From the NCBI RefSeq assembly GCF_016907715.1, contig NZ_JAFBCM010000001.1, positions 2,914,001-2,978,000 on the forward strand: a stretch of 64,000 bases of DNA, read 5' to 3'. The notes beneath the pieces are model-generated. The model was given only the letters and a program-made list of their open reading frames with translations. It was not told the origin of the DNA and made no database searches. How positions within the stretch are numbered: the stretch's first letter is position 1; every line of letters starts with the position of its first letter. Positions 1 through 7,881 of this stretch are shown in pieces. This DNA comes from Tenggerimyces flavus. GTDB lineage: Bacteria; Actinomycetota; Actinomycetes; Propionibacteriales; Actinopolymorphaceae. The position numbers and the translations under genes are program-made.

Positions 1-1
1 G

Positions 2-784
2 TCGCACGGCTACGACGCGCAGTGCTGGCAGGTCGCCTGGACCCTCGTCGACTTCCTGGACTGGCGCGGCCACTGGCAGGACTGGGTGGACACCCAGCAC
101 GTCGCGCTGGAGGCCGCCCGGAGATCGGACGACCGGCGCGGTGAGGCGACGTCGCACCGCTACCTGGCCAGCGCCGCCACCGAGCTCCGGAACACCGACG
201 ACGCGTTCGACCATCTGGGCAAGTCGCTGTCCCTTCTTCGCGAGCTCGACGACACTTCCGGCCAGGGATTCGTCCACATCGGTCTCGCCAATGTGCTGGA
301 GTCGCAGGGTCGGTGGGTCGAGTCGCAAGAGCATGGCGTGCGCGCTCTGGAGCTGTTCCGGAGCGCGGGACATCGCCTGGGCGAGGCGAACGCCCTCAAC
401 TCGGCGGGCTGGCTGAGCGCCATGCTGGGCGAGTACGACAAGGCGTTGGACTACGGCGAACAGGCGGCCGCGCTCTTCGAGGAGCTGGGCGCGTCGCACG
501 GTCTGGCCGCGGCCTCGCACACCCTCGGCTACGTGCACCACCGGCGGGGCGACCTCGCACGGGCTGTCGAGACGTACCAACGTTCGCTCGACCTGTACAC
601 CGCGATCGGCGGTGACAAGTACTACGAGGCGGCCGGGCTGGACAGCCTGGGCGACGCCCACCACGACGCCGGCGACCATGCTGCCGCCCGCGAGATGTGG
701 CAACGGGCGTTGACGATTCTCGATGAGCTCGGCCATCCGGAAGCGGAGCGAGTACGGGCGAAGGTCGGCGGACCGCCCGGGTAG
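2..784 (+). CDS. C-terminal part of a TPR-repeat transcriptional regulator (5' end outside window)
   Basis: The frame is open from the first bases of the window to TAG at 782-784, so the gene starts upstream; the internal ATG at 86 is not a believable start because coding sequence continues before it. About 260 residues are visible. They form a run of helical tetratricopeptide-like repeats, with recurring patterns such as A-x-x-x-G-x-x-Y/L-x-x-A spaced near 34-40 residues (for example around GDLARAVETYQRSLDLY and GDHAAAREMWQRALTIL). This matches the C-terminal half of AfsR/SARP or BTAD-type actinobacterial regulators, where the repeats follow an NB-ARC ATPase. The DNA-binding and ATPase parts are not in the window, so the exact regulator class is inferred from the tail only. 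Confidence 0.8.
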   Translation, partial: SHGYDAQCWQVAWTLVDFLDWRGHWQDWVDTQHVALEAARRSDDRRGEATSHRYLASAATELRNTDDAFDHLGKSLSLLRELDDTSGQGFVHIGLANVLESQGRWVESQEHGVRALELFRSAGHRLGEANALNSAGWLSAMLGEYDKALDYGEQAAALFEELGASHGLAAASHTLGYVHHRRGDLARAVETYQRSLDLYTAIGGDKYYEAAGLDSLGDAHHDAGDHAAAREMWQRALTILDELGHPEAERVRAKVGGPPG

Positions 785-820
785 GGTGGGCGGCCCGCCG
801 AGTCCTGTCGAGGTCAGCAC

Positions 821-1315
821 TCAGAACCAGCTCTGGAACCTCGAGTTGTCGTTCGAGCCAGGCCAGCACTTGAACGTACGCAGGCCCTTCGAGCTGTCGT
901 CGAGGCACCTCGCGGTGGCCTTGTTCTGGAACCAGATCGTTCCGTCGTTGAACGTCACCACGCGCCAGCTCTGGAACTTGGTGCTCGCGCTCGAGCCCGG
1001 GTGGCACTGCAGGGTGCGCAGACCCTTGGAGCTGTCGTCCAGGCACTCTCCGGTCCCGATGCTCTTCAGCTGTCGAGACTTGTCGCCCCGGACGTGCACG
1101 TTCCAGTTCTGGGTGATCTTGCCGTTGCAGCTGACGGTCCGCAGGCCCTTGCCGCTGTCGTCGAGACAGCGGCTCGTGGCCTGGTTCTTGAACGTCTGGA
1201 CCGAGTCGGCCGACGCCGCCCCGGTCCACGCGGCGAAGCTGGCGACGCCGAGCACACAGACGCCGATCAACGTGGCAAGACTTCTCATGATGTGCGGAAT
1301 CGGTGTTCTGTTCAT
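821..1315 (-). CDS. secreted ricin-type beta-trefoil lectin domain protein
   Basis: The 164-residue protein begins with a Sec signal peptide (hydrophobic stretch about residues 10-36, ending near ASA|DS). The mature part is one beta-trefoil built of three repeats, each carrying the same CLDDSxKGLRT core followed by a Q-x-W motif, as in ricin B / family 13 carbohydrate-binding modules. Each repeat has a Cys pair. The protein is almost only the lectin domain and carries no catalytic domain, so it is probably an exported sugar-binding protein. A second in-frame ATG lies at 1288; neither has a strong ribosome-binding site. It is convergent with the regulator ending at 784. Confidence 0.85.
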   Translation of the reverse strand: MNRTPIPHIMRSLATLIGVCVLGVASFAAWTGAASADSVQTFKNQATSRCLDDSGKGLRTVSCNGKITQNWNVHVRGDKSRQLKSIGTGECLDDSSKGLRTLQCHPGSSASTKFQSWRVVTFNDGTIWFQNKATARCLDDSSKGLRTFKCWPGSNDNSRFQSWF

Positions 1316-1418
1316 GGATCGAGCGTCGCGAACGCCGCTGGTACGGCTCTAGCACCGTTCTAGCGCCGCGTTGGTCGTTCTTCGGCTGACTTTCGGCGCG
1401 GGCGCGATGATGGACCAC

Positions 1419-2597
1419 ATGTCCGTGGCCGAGCAGGAGTCGCCCGCCACCGACGCCAAGCGGCCGGAGCCGCGGCGGCGGTTGGTGGGTGTCGACGCGA
1501 CCCGTGGGCTCGCGCTGCTCGGGATGATGGTCGTGCACGTTCTGCCCTCGACGAACGCCGACGGGACGGTTTCCGCCGCGTACCAGCTCACCGGCGGGCG
1601 CGCGGCCGCCACGTTCGCGGTCCTCGCCGGCGTCGGCCTCGCGCTCGCGTCCGGCGGGAACCGGCCCGACCCGAACGGGTTCGCCGCCTCCGTCGCCGTC
1701 CGGGCGCTCGCGATCGGCGCGATCGGGCTGTCGCTCGGATACGTCGACTCCGGCTTGGCCGTGATCCTGCCCTACTACGCGATGTTCTTCCTGCTCAGCA
1801 TCCCGTTGCTCCGGCTGCGCGCACGGACACTGGCCCTCGTCGCGGTCGGCCTGGCGCTCGTCGTTCCCGTGGTCAGCCACCTGCTGCGGGCCGGTCTGCC
1901 CAGCCCGGATCGCGGGAACCCGACGTTCGACCGGCTCATCGGCGACCCGTTCGGGCTGCTGTCCGAGCTCCTGCTGACCGGCTACTACCCGGCGCTCGCC
2001 TGGCTCACGTACCTCGCCGCCGGCCTCGCCGTCGGTCGCCTCGACCTGCGCAACACCAAGGTCGCCGCCGGGCTGCTCGCCGCCGGCGCGGTGCTCGTCG
2101 GCCTCGGAGCGTCCGCGTCCTGGCTGTTGATGAACGTGTTCGGCGGCCGCGAGGTTCTCGTCGCGACCACCCGTCTCGGCGAGACCTCGACGGAGATCGA
2201 GCGCGCGCTGTCGACGAGCATGTACGGAACGACGCCGCCCACGACGTGGTGGTGGCTCGCGGTCGACGCGCCGCACTCGACCACGCCGTTCGACCTGCTC
2301 CAGACCACCGGCTTCGCGATCGCGCTCCTCGGTGCGGTCCTGCTCGTCGCCCGCTTCCTGCGTCCGCTGCTCATCCCGCTGGCCGCTGCCGGAGCGATAA
2401 CGCTCACGCTCTACAGCGCCCACGTCCTGTTGGTCAGCTCGCCGGTGCTGCCGAACGACGCCCTGACCTCGTACGTCGTCCAGGCGATCGGCGCTCTGAC
2501 GTTCGCGACGCTGTGGTACCTGACCAAACGCCGCGGCCCGCTGGAAGCGGTCGTCGCCCTGCTCGCGAACGCCGTCCGCCGCGCCGCTCGTCGTTGA
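1419..2597 (+). CDS. multi-pass membrane protein, DUF1624 / heparan-alpha-glucosaminide N-acetyltransferase-like
   Basis: About 392 residues with eight to ten predicted membrane segments. The N-terminal motif RLVGVDATRGLALLGMM followed by a His in the next helix region is typical of the DUF1624/HGSNAT catalytic family and of DUF418 relatives, thought to move acyl groups across the membrane onto sugars or other acceptors. The C-terminal half (helices around residues 290-380) is like DUF418. The frame is open further upstream to 1371, but the segment before MSVAEQ looks non-coding; ATG 1419 is preferred although no clear ribosome-binding site is visible. Substrate unknown. The next gene starts about 70 nt downstream on the same strand. 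Confidence 0.75.
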   Translation: MSVAEQESPATDAKRPEPRRRLVGVDATRGLALLGMMVVHVLPSTNADGTVSAAYQLTGGRAAATFAVLAGVGLALASGGNRPDPNGFAASVAVRALAIGAIGLSLGYVDSGLAVILPYYAMFFLLSIPLLRLRARTLALVAVGLALVVPVVSHLLRAGLPSPDRGNPTFDRLIGDPFGLLSELLLTGYYPALAWLTYLAAGLAVGRLDLRNTKVAAGLLAAGAVLVGLGASASWLLMNVFGGREVLVATTRLGETSTEIERALSTSMYGTTPPTTWWWLAVDAPHSTTPFDLLQTTGFAIALLGAVLLVARFLRPLLIPLAAAGAITLTLYSAHVLLVSSPVLPNDALTSYVVQAIGALTFATLWYLTKRRGPLEAVVALLANAVRRAARR

Positions 2598-2666
2598 CGC
2601 GGGCGCGACCGAACCCCCAGCATTGCTGGGATCGAGACCATCCGACGGTATCGGGCGTACGCGGGT

Positions 2667-4361
2667 TTGCTCTGGCAATCGAGCAAGCTCTGGTCGGTGG
2701 TCTCCGCCTTCGTCGCGGTCGCGAGCGGCTGCGCGCCGATCGCGGTCATCCTCGCGATCGGTGCGCTCGTCGGCTCGCTCGCCGACGTGGGTGCCCGTAC
2801 CACCTGGGCGTTGATCGCGTTGATCGGCGCGCTGATCGTCCAAGCCGGGTTGCGATGTGCGGAACAGATCGCCTCTCAAGAGTTGACCGCGCGCTATCTG
2901 GCGACTGTGTACGACGTGCTGGCCGCCGCGAGCCTCGGTCCGCGCCACATCGGCCACCTGGAGGACCCGACCACCGCACGCCACCTCGGTGCGGTGTCCG
3001 AGGCGCTGCGCGAAGGCAACTTCCTGTACGGCGTCACCTCGACGTCGATGCTGGTCGCGGCACGCCTGTCGTCGGTGGGATCGGCGGTCGTGCTGGCGAC
3101 GTTCCGTTGGTGGGCGCCGATCGTCTTGCTGGCTGGATGGTTCGTCGTCGGCTGGTCGTTCGACAAGTGGCTCTCGACGGTGTTCGACGAGCTCGTGTCG
3201 GTGACCGGATCGGAACGCCGGCGTGCCGAGTACGTCCGCGGCCTGTTGATGGGCGGCCCAGCCGCCAAGGAAGTGCGGATCTTCGGCCTGTCGAGGCACC
3301 TCGTCGAGGTGTTCGGCGCGACCTGGCTGAAGGCGATGTCGTCGGTCTGGCGCCATCGACTCCAGTCGTTCTGGCCGCTCGGGATCGCCGCGGTCGCGCT
3401 CCTGTCGTCGAACGCCGCCGTCTTCGGTTCCCTGGGGCTCGCCGCGTACGGCGGCGCCATCTCGCTGGGTGCGATCGCCGTCTACGTCCAGGCCGTTCAC
3501 GGTGTGCAGAACACTGCCGTGCTCGGCGAACCGCAGACCCAGCTCGGCCGCGCCGCGGCGCTCGCCCTGCACCTGCGCCGTCTCGCGGAGGCGACGCGCG
3601 AGGAGAATCCACTACCCAGCAAGGCGAAAGTCCCTGCGAGGGTCGAGCTCCGCGAGGTCACGTTCGGCTATCCGCACCGCGCCACACCCGTTCTCCGCGG
3701 CCTGTCGCTGTCCATCCCCGCGGGTCAGTCGATCGCGATCGTCGGTGAGAACGGCGCCGGGAAGTCGACGCTGATCAAGCTGCTGTGCGGTCTGTACGGG
3801 CCCGACGCGGGCGAGGTCGACGTGGGCGGCGCGCGGGTCGCCGCGATCTTCCAGGACTTCGTGCGCTACCACCTGACGCTGCGCGAGAACGTCGCGTTCG
3901 GCAACCCCGACGGCCCGCGGGACGACGCCGCGCTCAGCCGTGCGATCGCGGACGCCGGCGCCACGGCGTTGCTGGACCAGCGCCTGCTCATGGACACCGT
4001 TCTGTCCGCCGCGTACGAAGGCGGGACCGACCTGTCGGGCGGGCAGTGGCAGCGCGTCGCCCTCGCCCGCGCGCTCATGGCGCTCGACGGCGGTGCCGGA
4101 GTGCTGGTCCTCGACGAGCCCACCGCCTCGCTCGACGTCCGGGCGGAGGCCGAACTGTTCGACCGCTTCCTCAGCGTGACCCGCGGCACGACGACCATCC
4201 TCGTGTCGCACCGGTTGTCGTCCGTACGGCACGCCGACCGGATCGTCGTCCTCGCCGACGGAGTGATCGTCGAGGACGGGACGCACGACGACCTGATGGC
4301 GCTCGGCGGTCGCTACGCGACGATGTTCTCCTTGCAGGCAAGGAGATTCCTCGATGCGTGA
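2667..4361 (+). CDS. ABC transporter, fused permease and ATPase (first half of a heterodimeric exporter)
   Basis: A 564-residue half-transporter: an ABC_membrane domain with about six helices (residues 10-300) followed by a nucleotide-binding domain. Walker A is GENGAGKST (near residue 362), the signature is LSGGQWQRVALARALM, and Walker B is VLVLDEPTASLD. The start is uncertain: TTG 2667 has a poor ribosome-binding site and similar-looking coding sequence (IRRYRAYAGLLWQ) continues upstream to about 2631 without an ATG, GTG or TTG. It overlaps the next transporter gene by 8 nt and shares its layout, so the two probably form one heterodimeric exporter. Nothing in the sequence shows the substrate. 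Confidence 0.88.
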   Translation: MLWQSSKLWSVVSAFVAVASGCAPIAVILAIGALVGSLADVGARTTWALIALIGALIVQAGLRCAEQIASQELTARYLATVYDVLAAASLGPRHIGHLEDPTTARHLGAVSEALREGNFLYGVTSTSMLVAARLSSVGSAVVLATFRWWAPIVLLAGWFVVGWSFDKWLSTVFDELVSVTGSERRRAEYVRGLLMGGPAAKEVRIFGLSRHLVEVFGATWLKAMSSVWRHRLQSFWPLGIAAVALLSSNAAVFGSLGLAAYGGAISLGAIAVYVQAVHGVQNTAVLGEPQTQLGRAAALALHLRRLAEATREENPLPSKAKVPARVELREVTFGYPHRATPVLRGLSLSIPAGQSIAIVGENGAGKSTLIKLLCGLYGPDAGEVDVGGARVAAIFQDFVRYHLTLRENVAFGNPDGPRDDAALSRAIADAGATALLDQRLLMDTVLSAAYEGGTDLSGGQWQRVALARALMALDGGAGVLVLDEPTASLDVRAEAELFDRFLSVTRGTTTILVSHRLSSVRHADRIVVLADGVIVEDGTHDDLMALGGRYATMFSLQARRFLDA

Positions 4362-6123
4362 GGTCGTGCAGCAGATCTTCCTGCTCACCGGGACCGCCGT
4401 CCGTGCGAGTCCGGGACGAGCCGCGATCTGCCTGCTGGAGATGGTCGGGACGTTGATCACCGTCCTCAGCCCGCTGTGGTTGAAGGTGCTGGTCGACGGA
4501 GCCGTCGCGCACGACCGCGGTGCGATTGTCCTCGCCGTGGTCGCGTTGATGGTGTCGGCCGGTGTCGCGTTCGCGCTCACGTTGGCGGGCAACCACGCGC
4601 GGATCGGCCTCGCCGAACGCGCCGGATTCGAGTTCGACCGGCAGATCGCCGAGCTGACGTCGCGGATCCCGAGCCTCGAACACCAGGAACGCGCCGACTA
4701 CCTCGACCAGCTCGAGGTCATCCGCGAACAGCGGTCGGCTTTGGGCAACGCGCTGCGGTTCCTGCTCGTGCTCGTCCGGTCGATGCTCTTCTCCGTCGCG
4801 ACGCTCGTCGTGGCCGCGACGGTCGAGCCGCGGCTGCTGATCGTCATGGTGGCCGGGCTCCCGGCACTGATCGGGACCCGGTACCGGTACCGCTGGAAGT
4901 CCGACGCCGAGCAGGCCTCCGCCGCGCGGTGGCGGCTCACGCGGCACCTCGGTGAGCTCGTCACGAGCGCTTCCGCCGGGATGGAGCTGCGGATCTTCAA
5001 CCTTCGTGGGGAAATCCGGTCCCGACTACGGCGATCGGTCGACGCCGCGGGAGCACCGTACGTCGCGGCCGACCGCAAGAGCGCGCTGCTGTCGTTCGCC
5101 GAGAGCGCGTTCTTCCTGCTCGTCGCCGGGCTTGTGATCGGCTGGCTCGTTCTGGACTCGACGCCCGGCACGGTGGCGCTCGCGATCGCGATGCTGGCCG
5201 GGTTGCAGTCGGCGGCGGTGCAGTCGGCGTGGATGGCGGCGCACGCTGCGGACTCGTTGCGTACGGCGGGCCGGCTGCTCTGGTTGCGCTCCTATGCCGC
5301 GCGGGTCGCCCGGGAGCAGTATGCGGGGACTCTTCGACCTCCGACGGAGCTGCGCGAGGGCATCGCGCTCGAGGGGGTGTCGTTCCGCTACCACGGTGCC
5401 GAGTCGTCGTCGTTGCGCGACGTGTCGCTGGTGCTTCCGGCTGGCGCGGTGGTGGCCCTGGTGGGGGAGAACGGTGCCGGGAAGTCGACGCTGGTGAAGC
5501 TGCTGACCGGGCTGTATCGGCCTACTGGCGGGCGGATCCTGGTGGACGGCGTCGACCTCACCGAGTTCGACGTGGAGGCGTGGCGGTCGAGTGGGTCGGC
5601 GGCGTTCCAGGACTACGCGAAGTTCGAGTTCTCCGTGCGGGAGTCCGTGGGAGTGGGACTGCTGCGTTCGTTCGACGACGCCTCCGCCGTACGTACCGCG
5701 CTGCACCGGGCGGCGGCCGACGAGCTCGAGGGCTCGTTGCCCGCCGGGTTGGCGACCCAGCTCGGCCCGACCTGGGAGGGCGGCGTGGACTTGTCCGGCG
5801 GCCAGTGGCAGAAGGTCGCCCTGGCCCGCGCGTTGATGCGTCAGGAGCCGTTGCTGCTGGTGTTCGACGAGCCGACGTCAGCGCTGGACGCACCGACCGA
5901 GCACGCGTTGTTCGAGCGCTACGCCGCCGCGGCCCGAGCAGGAGCCACGCGCGGCGCCATCACGCTGCTCGTCACGCACCGTTTCTCGACCGTGCGGGTG
6001 GCCGACCTGATCCTCGTCCTGTCGGACGGCGAGGTGGCGGAGTACGGCAGCCACGAAGAGCTCATCGCCGCCCAGGGCCACTACGCCGCCCTCTACCACC
6101 TCCAAGCCGCCGGCTACCGCTGA
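4354..6123 (+). CDS. ABC transporter, fused permease and ATPase (second half of a heterodimeric exporter)
   Basis: A 589-residue half-transporter starting inside the end of the previous gene (8-nt overlap, so translationally coupled). Six membrane helices occupy residues 20-310. The ATPase domain has Walker A GENGAGKST, a glutamine loop with FQDYAKF, the signature DLSGGQWQKVALARALM and Walker B LLLVFDEPTSALD. Both partners keep a canonical Walker B glutamate, so neither ATP site looks degenerate. The FQDY/FQDF Q-loop and GGQWQ signature are shared by both halves, consistent with an old duplication. Exporters of this form are often next to lanthipeptide or other peptide genes, but no such gene is in the window. 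Confidence 0.88.
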   Translation: MREVVQQIFLLTGTAVRASPGRAAICLLEMVGTLITVLSPLWLKVLVDGAVAHDRGAIVLAVVALMVSAGVAFALTLAGNHARIGLAERAGFEFDRQIAELTSRIPSLEHQERADYLDQLEVIREQRSALGNALRFLLVLVRSMLFSVATLVVAATVEPRLLIVMVAGLPALIGTRYRYRWKSDAEQASAARWRLTRHLGELVTSASAGMELRIFNLRGEIRSRLRRSVDAAGAPYVAADRKSALLSFAESAFFLLVAGLVIGWLVLDSTPGTVALAIAMLAGLQSAAVQSAWMAAHAADSLRTAGRLLWLRSYAARVAREQYAGTLRPPTELREGIALEGVSFRYHGAESSSLRDVSLVLPAGAVVALVGENGAGKSTLVKLLTGLYRPTGGRILVDGVDLTEFDVEAWRSSGSAAFQDYAKFEFSVRESVGVGLLRSFDDASAVRTALHRAAADELEGSLPAGLATQLGPTWEGGVDLSGGQWQKVALARALMRQEPLLLVFDEPTSALDAPTEHALFERYAAAARAGATRGAITLLVTHRFSTVRVADLILVLSDGEVAEYGSHEELIAAQGHYAALYHLQAAGYR

Positions 6124-6192
6124 CCAGCCACCCCGCTGGCCGTGAGTGCACCGGGTGGCGGTTTGTCGAGGTGGCCATGGTGGTGGTGTGAC

Positions 6193-6245
6193 TGGGTCGG
6201 GGGCACCCTGGTCCGAACCTATGGGACCTGGGTGCCCCCGACCCA
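6193..6245. repeat. palindrome, TGGGTCGGG family, copy 1
   Basis: Arms 6193-6208 and 6230-6245 are perfect 16-bp inverted repeats (TGGGTCGGGGGCACCC and its complement) with a 21-nt loop. The same arms occur, separated by a 115-bp insertion, at about 6388-6412 and 6528-6556, and as a longer copy at 39566-39618. Confidence 0.9.
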
Positions 6246-6258
6246 ACCGACGAAGCCA

Positions 6259-6333
6259 GTGATCATGAACGTGATCATGAAGGCAGACAGGCGCATAGGC
6301 CACCTCTGCCTTCACGATCACGTTCATGATCAC
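6259..6333. repeat. palindrome, GTGATCATGAACGTGATCATGAAG family, copy 1
   Basis: The arms are 29 nt each with one mismatch and a 17-nt loop. The arm itself contains two copies of GTGATCATGA, so the element is a palindrome made of smaller palindromes. Related copies lie at 6566-6629, 6706-6769 and 39372-39446. Confidence 0.9.
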
Positions 6334-6443
6334 GGGCGTGAGTGCACCGGGCGGGTTGTCGAGGTGGCCATGATGGTCGTGTGACTGGGTCGGGGCACCC
6401 TGGTCCGAACCTCCTCGAGCGAGGGGACCCTCCGCCCTTCGCG

Positions 6444-6501
6444 AAAGTGTGGGGTTCTGGTCGCGACACGCCGGCGTGTCGCGACCAGAACCCCACACTT
6501 T
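6444..6501. repeat. perfect 58-bp palindrome without a spacer
   Basis: Bases 6444-6472 and 6473-6501 are exact reverse complements (29 + 29 bp, no loop), starting AAAGTGTGGGGTTCTGG. It lies in a 115-bp segment that interrupts the loop of a TGGGTCGGG palindrome in repeat unit 2. A symmetric DNA site this long can form a cruciform or bind a dimeric protein, and in RNA a very stable hairpin. Confidence 0.9.
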
Positions 6502-6565
6502 GATGGGACATGGTGGATGGGCCGGGCATGGGACCTGGGTGCCCCCGACCCAACCGACGAAGCCA

Positions 6566-6629
6566 GTGATCATGAAGGCGAACCGGCCGAATAAGACCGG
6601 TTCGGCTTCACGATCATCATCATGATCAC
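6566..6629. repeat. palindrome, GTGATCATGA family, copy 2 (diverged)
   Basis: The arms run from GTGATCATGAAGGCGAACCGG at the left to a matching CCGGTTCGGCTTCACGATC on the right, ending TCATGATCAC. The left arm lost one of the two internal GTGATCATGA words present in copy 1, and the right arm keeps an imperfect double, so the arms differ in length. Confidence 0.8.
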
Positions 6630-6651
6630 GGGCGTCGAGTGCACCGGCGGA

Positions 6652-6676
6652 TTGGATGAAGGGCACCTTCATCCAA
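6652..6676. repeat. short palindrome, TTGGATGAAGG family
   Basis: Arms TTGGATGAAGG and CCTTCATCCAA are separated by GCA. A second copy with 12-bp arms lies at 39478-39504 in the other palindrome-rich intergenic region. Confidence 0.85.
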
Positions 6677-6705
6677 ACCCAGCGGGCCGGGATCGGCTGT
6701 GGCCA

Positions 6706-6769
6706 GTGATCATGAACGTGATCATGAAGGCAAACCCGGCGTATATGACCAGTTCAGCTTCATGATCAC
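6706..6769. repeat. palindrome, GTGATCATGA family, copy 3
   Basis: The left arm GTGATCATGAACGTGATCATG is intact; the right arm retains only the outer CTTCATGATCAC, so the hairpin is asymmetric. It ends 40 bp before the stop codon of the convergent gene 6809-7510. Confidence 0.8.
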
Positions 6770-6808
6770 GGGAGCGCGCCGCCGATCAGCATCCTCGGCG
6801 GCACGGGG

Positions 6809-7510
6809 TCAGGCGTCGATGAGCTGCTGCTTCGGGTGCCGCCCGCGGAAGCGCGCGGCCAGGGCGAGACCGGGACGGACCGCGAAGCCCACACCCACAC
6901 CCAGCAGGGCGATCGCGGCGAAGAGCCACGGCGTTGGGCTGGTCGACGCGACCGGCGTCGTCGTGTCCGCCGCCGGCGGCGCAGCGTCGTCACCGCCACC
7001 ACCAACAGCCCCACTCCCGCCGGTGACGATGGCGTTGTCCGGTTGGGCCTTCTTGCTCCCTACCCCGTCCCACACACCGAGCTTGGTCAGCAACGCCACC
7101 AGCTCCTTCGGCTGCGGAGCCGCGTGCCAAACACCGTCGCCCTCGACGGCCAGGTTGCCGCCAGAGTCGGCGATCGTGGTGTTGAGCCATACCTTCCCGT
7201 CCGGCTCGATCTGCACCCGGTCCACCCGCCAGATCCACACGTCGTGCATGAGCCACGTCAGGTTGATCGCCCCCGACCCTGGCCCAATCCCCAACCGGGC
7301 GGGCACCTTCGAGTCGGCGACGACCGCCCCCTCCAGGTCGACGGCATCGGCGAGCCGCGTGTAGTCGCCGCCGGCGTTGTAGAGCGCTGCCGCCTTCTGC
7401 AGGGTCGGCGACGCCAGCAGGACGCTCGTCGGACCGCCTGCCTGCGCGGGCAGGGCGGCGAACCCGAGGAGGCCCACCAGGACAAACAGAACCACAGCAA
7501 CACGCCTCAT
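6809..7510 (-). CDS. exported, C-terminally membrane-anchored protein of unknown function
   Basis: ATG 7510 is preferred over an upstream GTG (7525) because GAGGAG lies 7 nt before it. The protein (233 residues) has a Sec signal peptide ending near AQA|GG, an extracellular domain of about 135 residues without a motif I recognise, a low-complexity Gly/Ala/Pro/Thr linker (about residues 160-190) and one C-terminal membrane helix followed by basic residues (ARFRGRHPKQQ). This layout is that of a surface domain held by a C-terminal anchor. The extracellular part has several Trp residues (TWLMHDVWIWRVDRV). Function not known. Confidence 0.7.
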   Translation of the reverse strand: MRRVAVVLFVLVGLLGFAALPAQAGGPTSVLLASPTLQKAAALYNAGGDYTRLADAVDLEGAVVADSKVPARLGIGPGSGAINLTWLMHDVWIWRVDRVQIEPDGKVWLNTTIADSGGNLAVEGDGVWHAAPQPKELVALLTKLGVWDGVGSKKAQPDNAIVTGGSGAVGGGGDDAAPPAADTTTPVASTSPTPWLFAAIALLGVGVGFAVRPGLALAARFRGRHPKQQLIDA

Positions 7511-7731
7511 CGGACCGCTCCTCACCTACGCATCCACGGACACCCCTCCTACACCTCGAATCACCTCCCGGTTCCCCTTCCGCCCAATGTCGGCGCCATC
7601 CTCTAGGCTTCGATCATGCGTTCGATATTACTGAAGTCGAGATCTTCCGCAGGTCCGGTGCGAGCGGGCCTGTGGATGCGGGTGCGGGCGGGGTTCGAAG
7701 CAAGGTGCGCTTACGGGGAGGAGCCCCTGTC

Positions 7732-7881
7732 ATGCCAGCGCTCGAGCGTTCTCGCGAGTATCTGCTGTGGTACGAGTTCCACAACGAGAGGTGGGTCGCG
7801 ATTCCGATCGCGCGCACCGGCTCGGTCGTGGACCTCGCCAACTATCCGACGGCCGTTCCGGTGGTCTTCGATGAGGCCTAG
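7732..7881 (+). CDS. small hypothetical protein (49 residues)
   Basis: A strong ribosome-binding site GGGGAGGAG lies 8 nt before ATG 7732, which favours this start over an upstream in-frame ATG at 7672. The product is 49 residues, rich in aromatic residues (YLLWYEFHNERW), without signal peptide or membrane helix. The last 4 nt overlap the end of the convergent gene. No family recognised; the strong ribosome-binding site is the main support. Confidence 0.5.
   Translation: MPALERSREYLLWYEFHNERWVAIPIARTGSVVDLANYPTAVPVVFDEA

Larger units (their letters stand above)
6141..6769. repeat. tandem array of three units rich in long palindromes, between convergent genes
   Basis: No gene is present from 6124 to 6808. 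Three repeat units start with nearly the same words (CGTGAGTGCACCGGG at 6141 and 6337; CGTCGAGTGCACCGG at 6633) and each ends in a long palindrome that starts and finishes with GTGATCATGA/TCATGATCAC. Units 1 and 2 also share a TGTCGAGGTGGCCATG stretch and a palindrome beginning TGGGTCGGG. Unit 2 is longer because 115 bp (6413-6527) are inserted in the loop of its TGGGTCGG palindrome. The upstream exporter gene and the downstream 6809-7510 gene converge on this array, so it may act as a two-way terminator or as a REP/BIME-like element. No protein is encoded. Confidence 0.85.

Noticed and set aside
396..3572. A 1058-codon open frame on the minus strand
   Set aside because: It lies antisense to clear genes (TPR tail, acyltransferase, ABC exporter), has the Arg/Gly/Asp-rich composition typical of high-GC shadow frames and matches no family.
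6141..6769. CRISPR array
   Set aside because: Repeats are long, nested, palindromic, of unequal spacing and number three; no cas gene is near.
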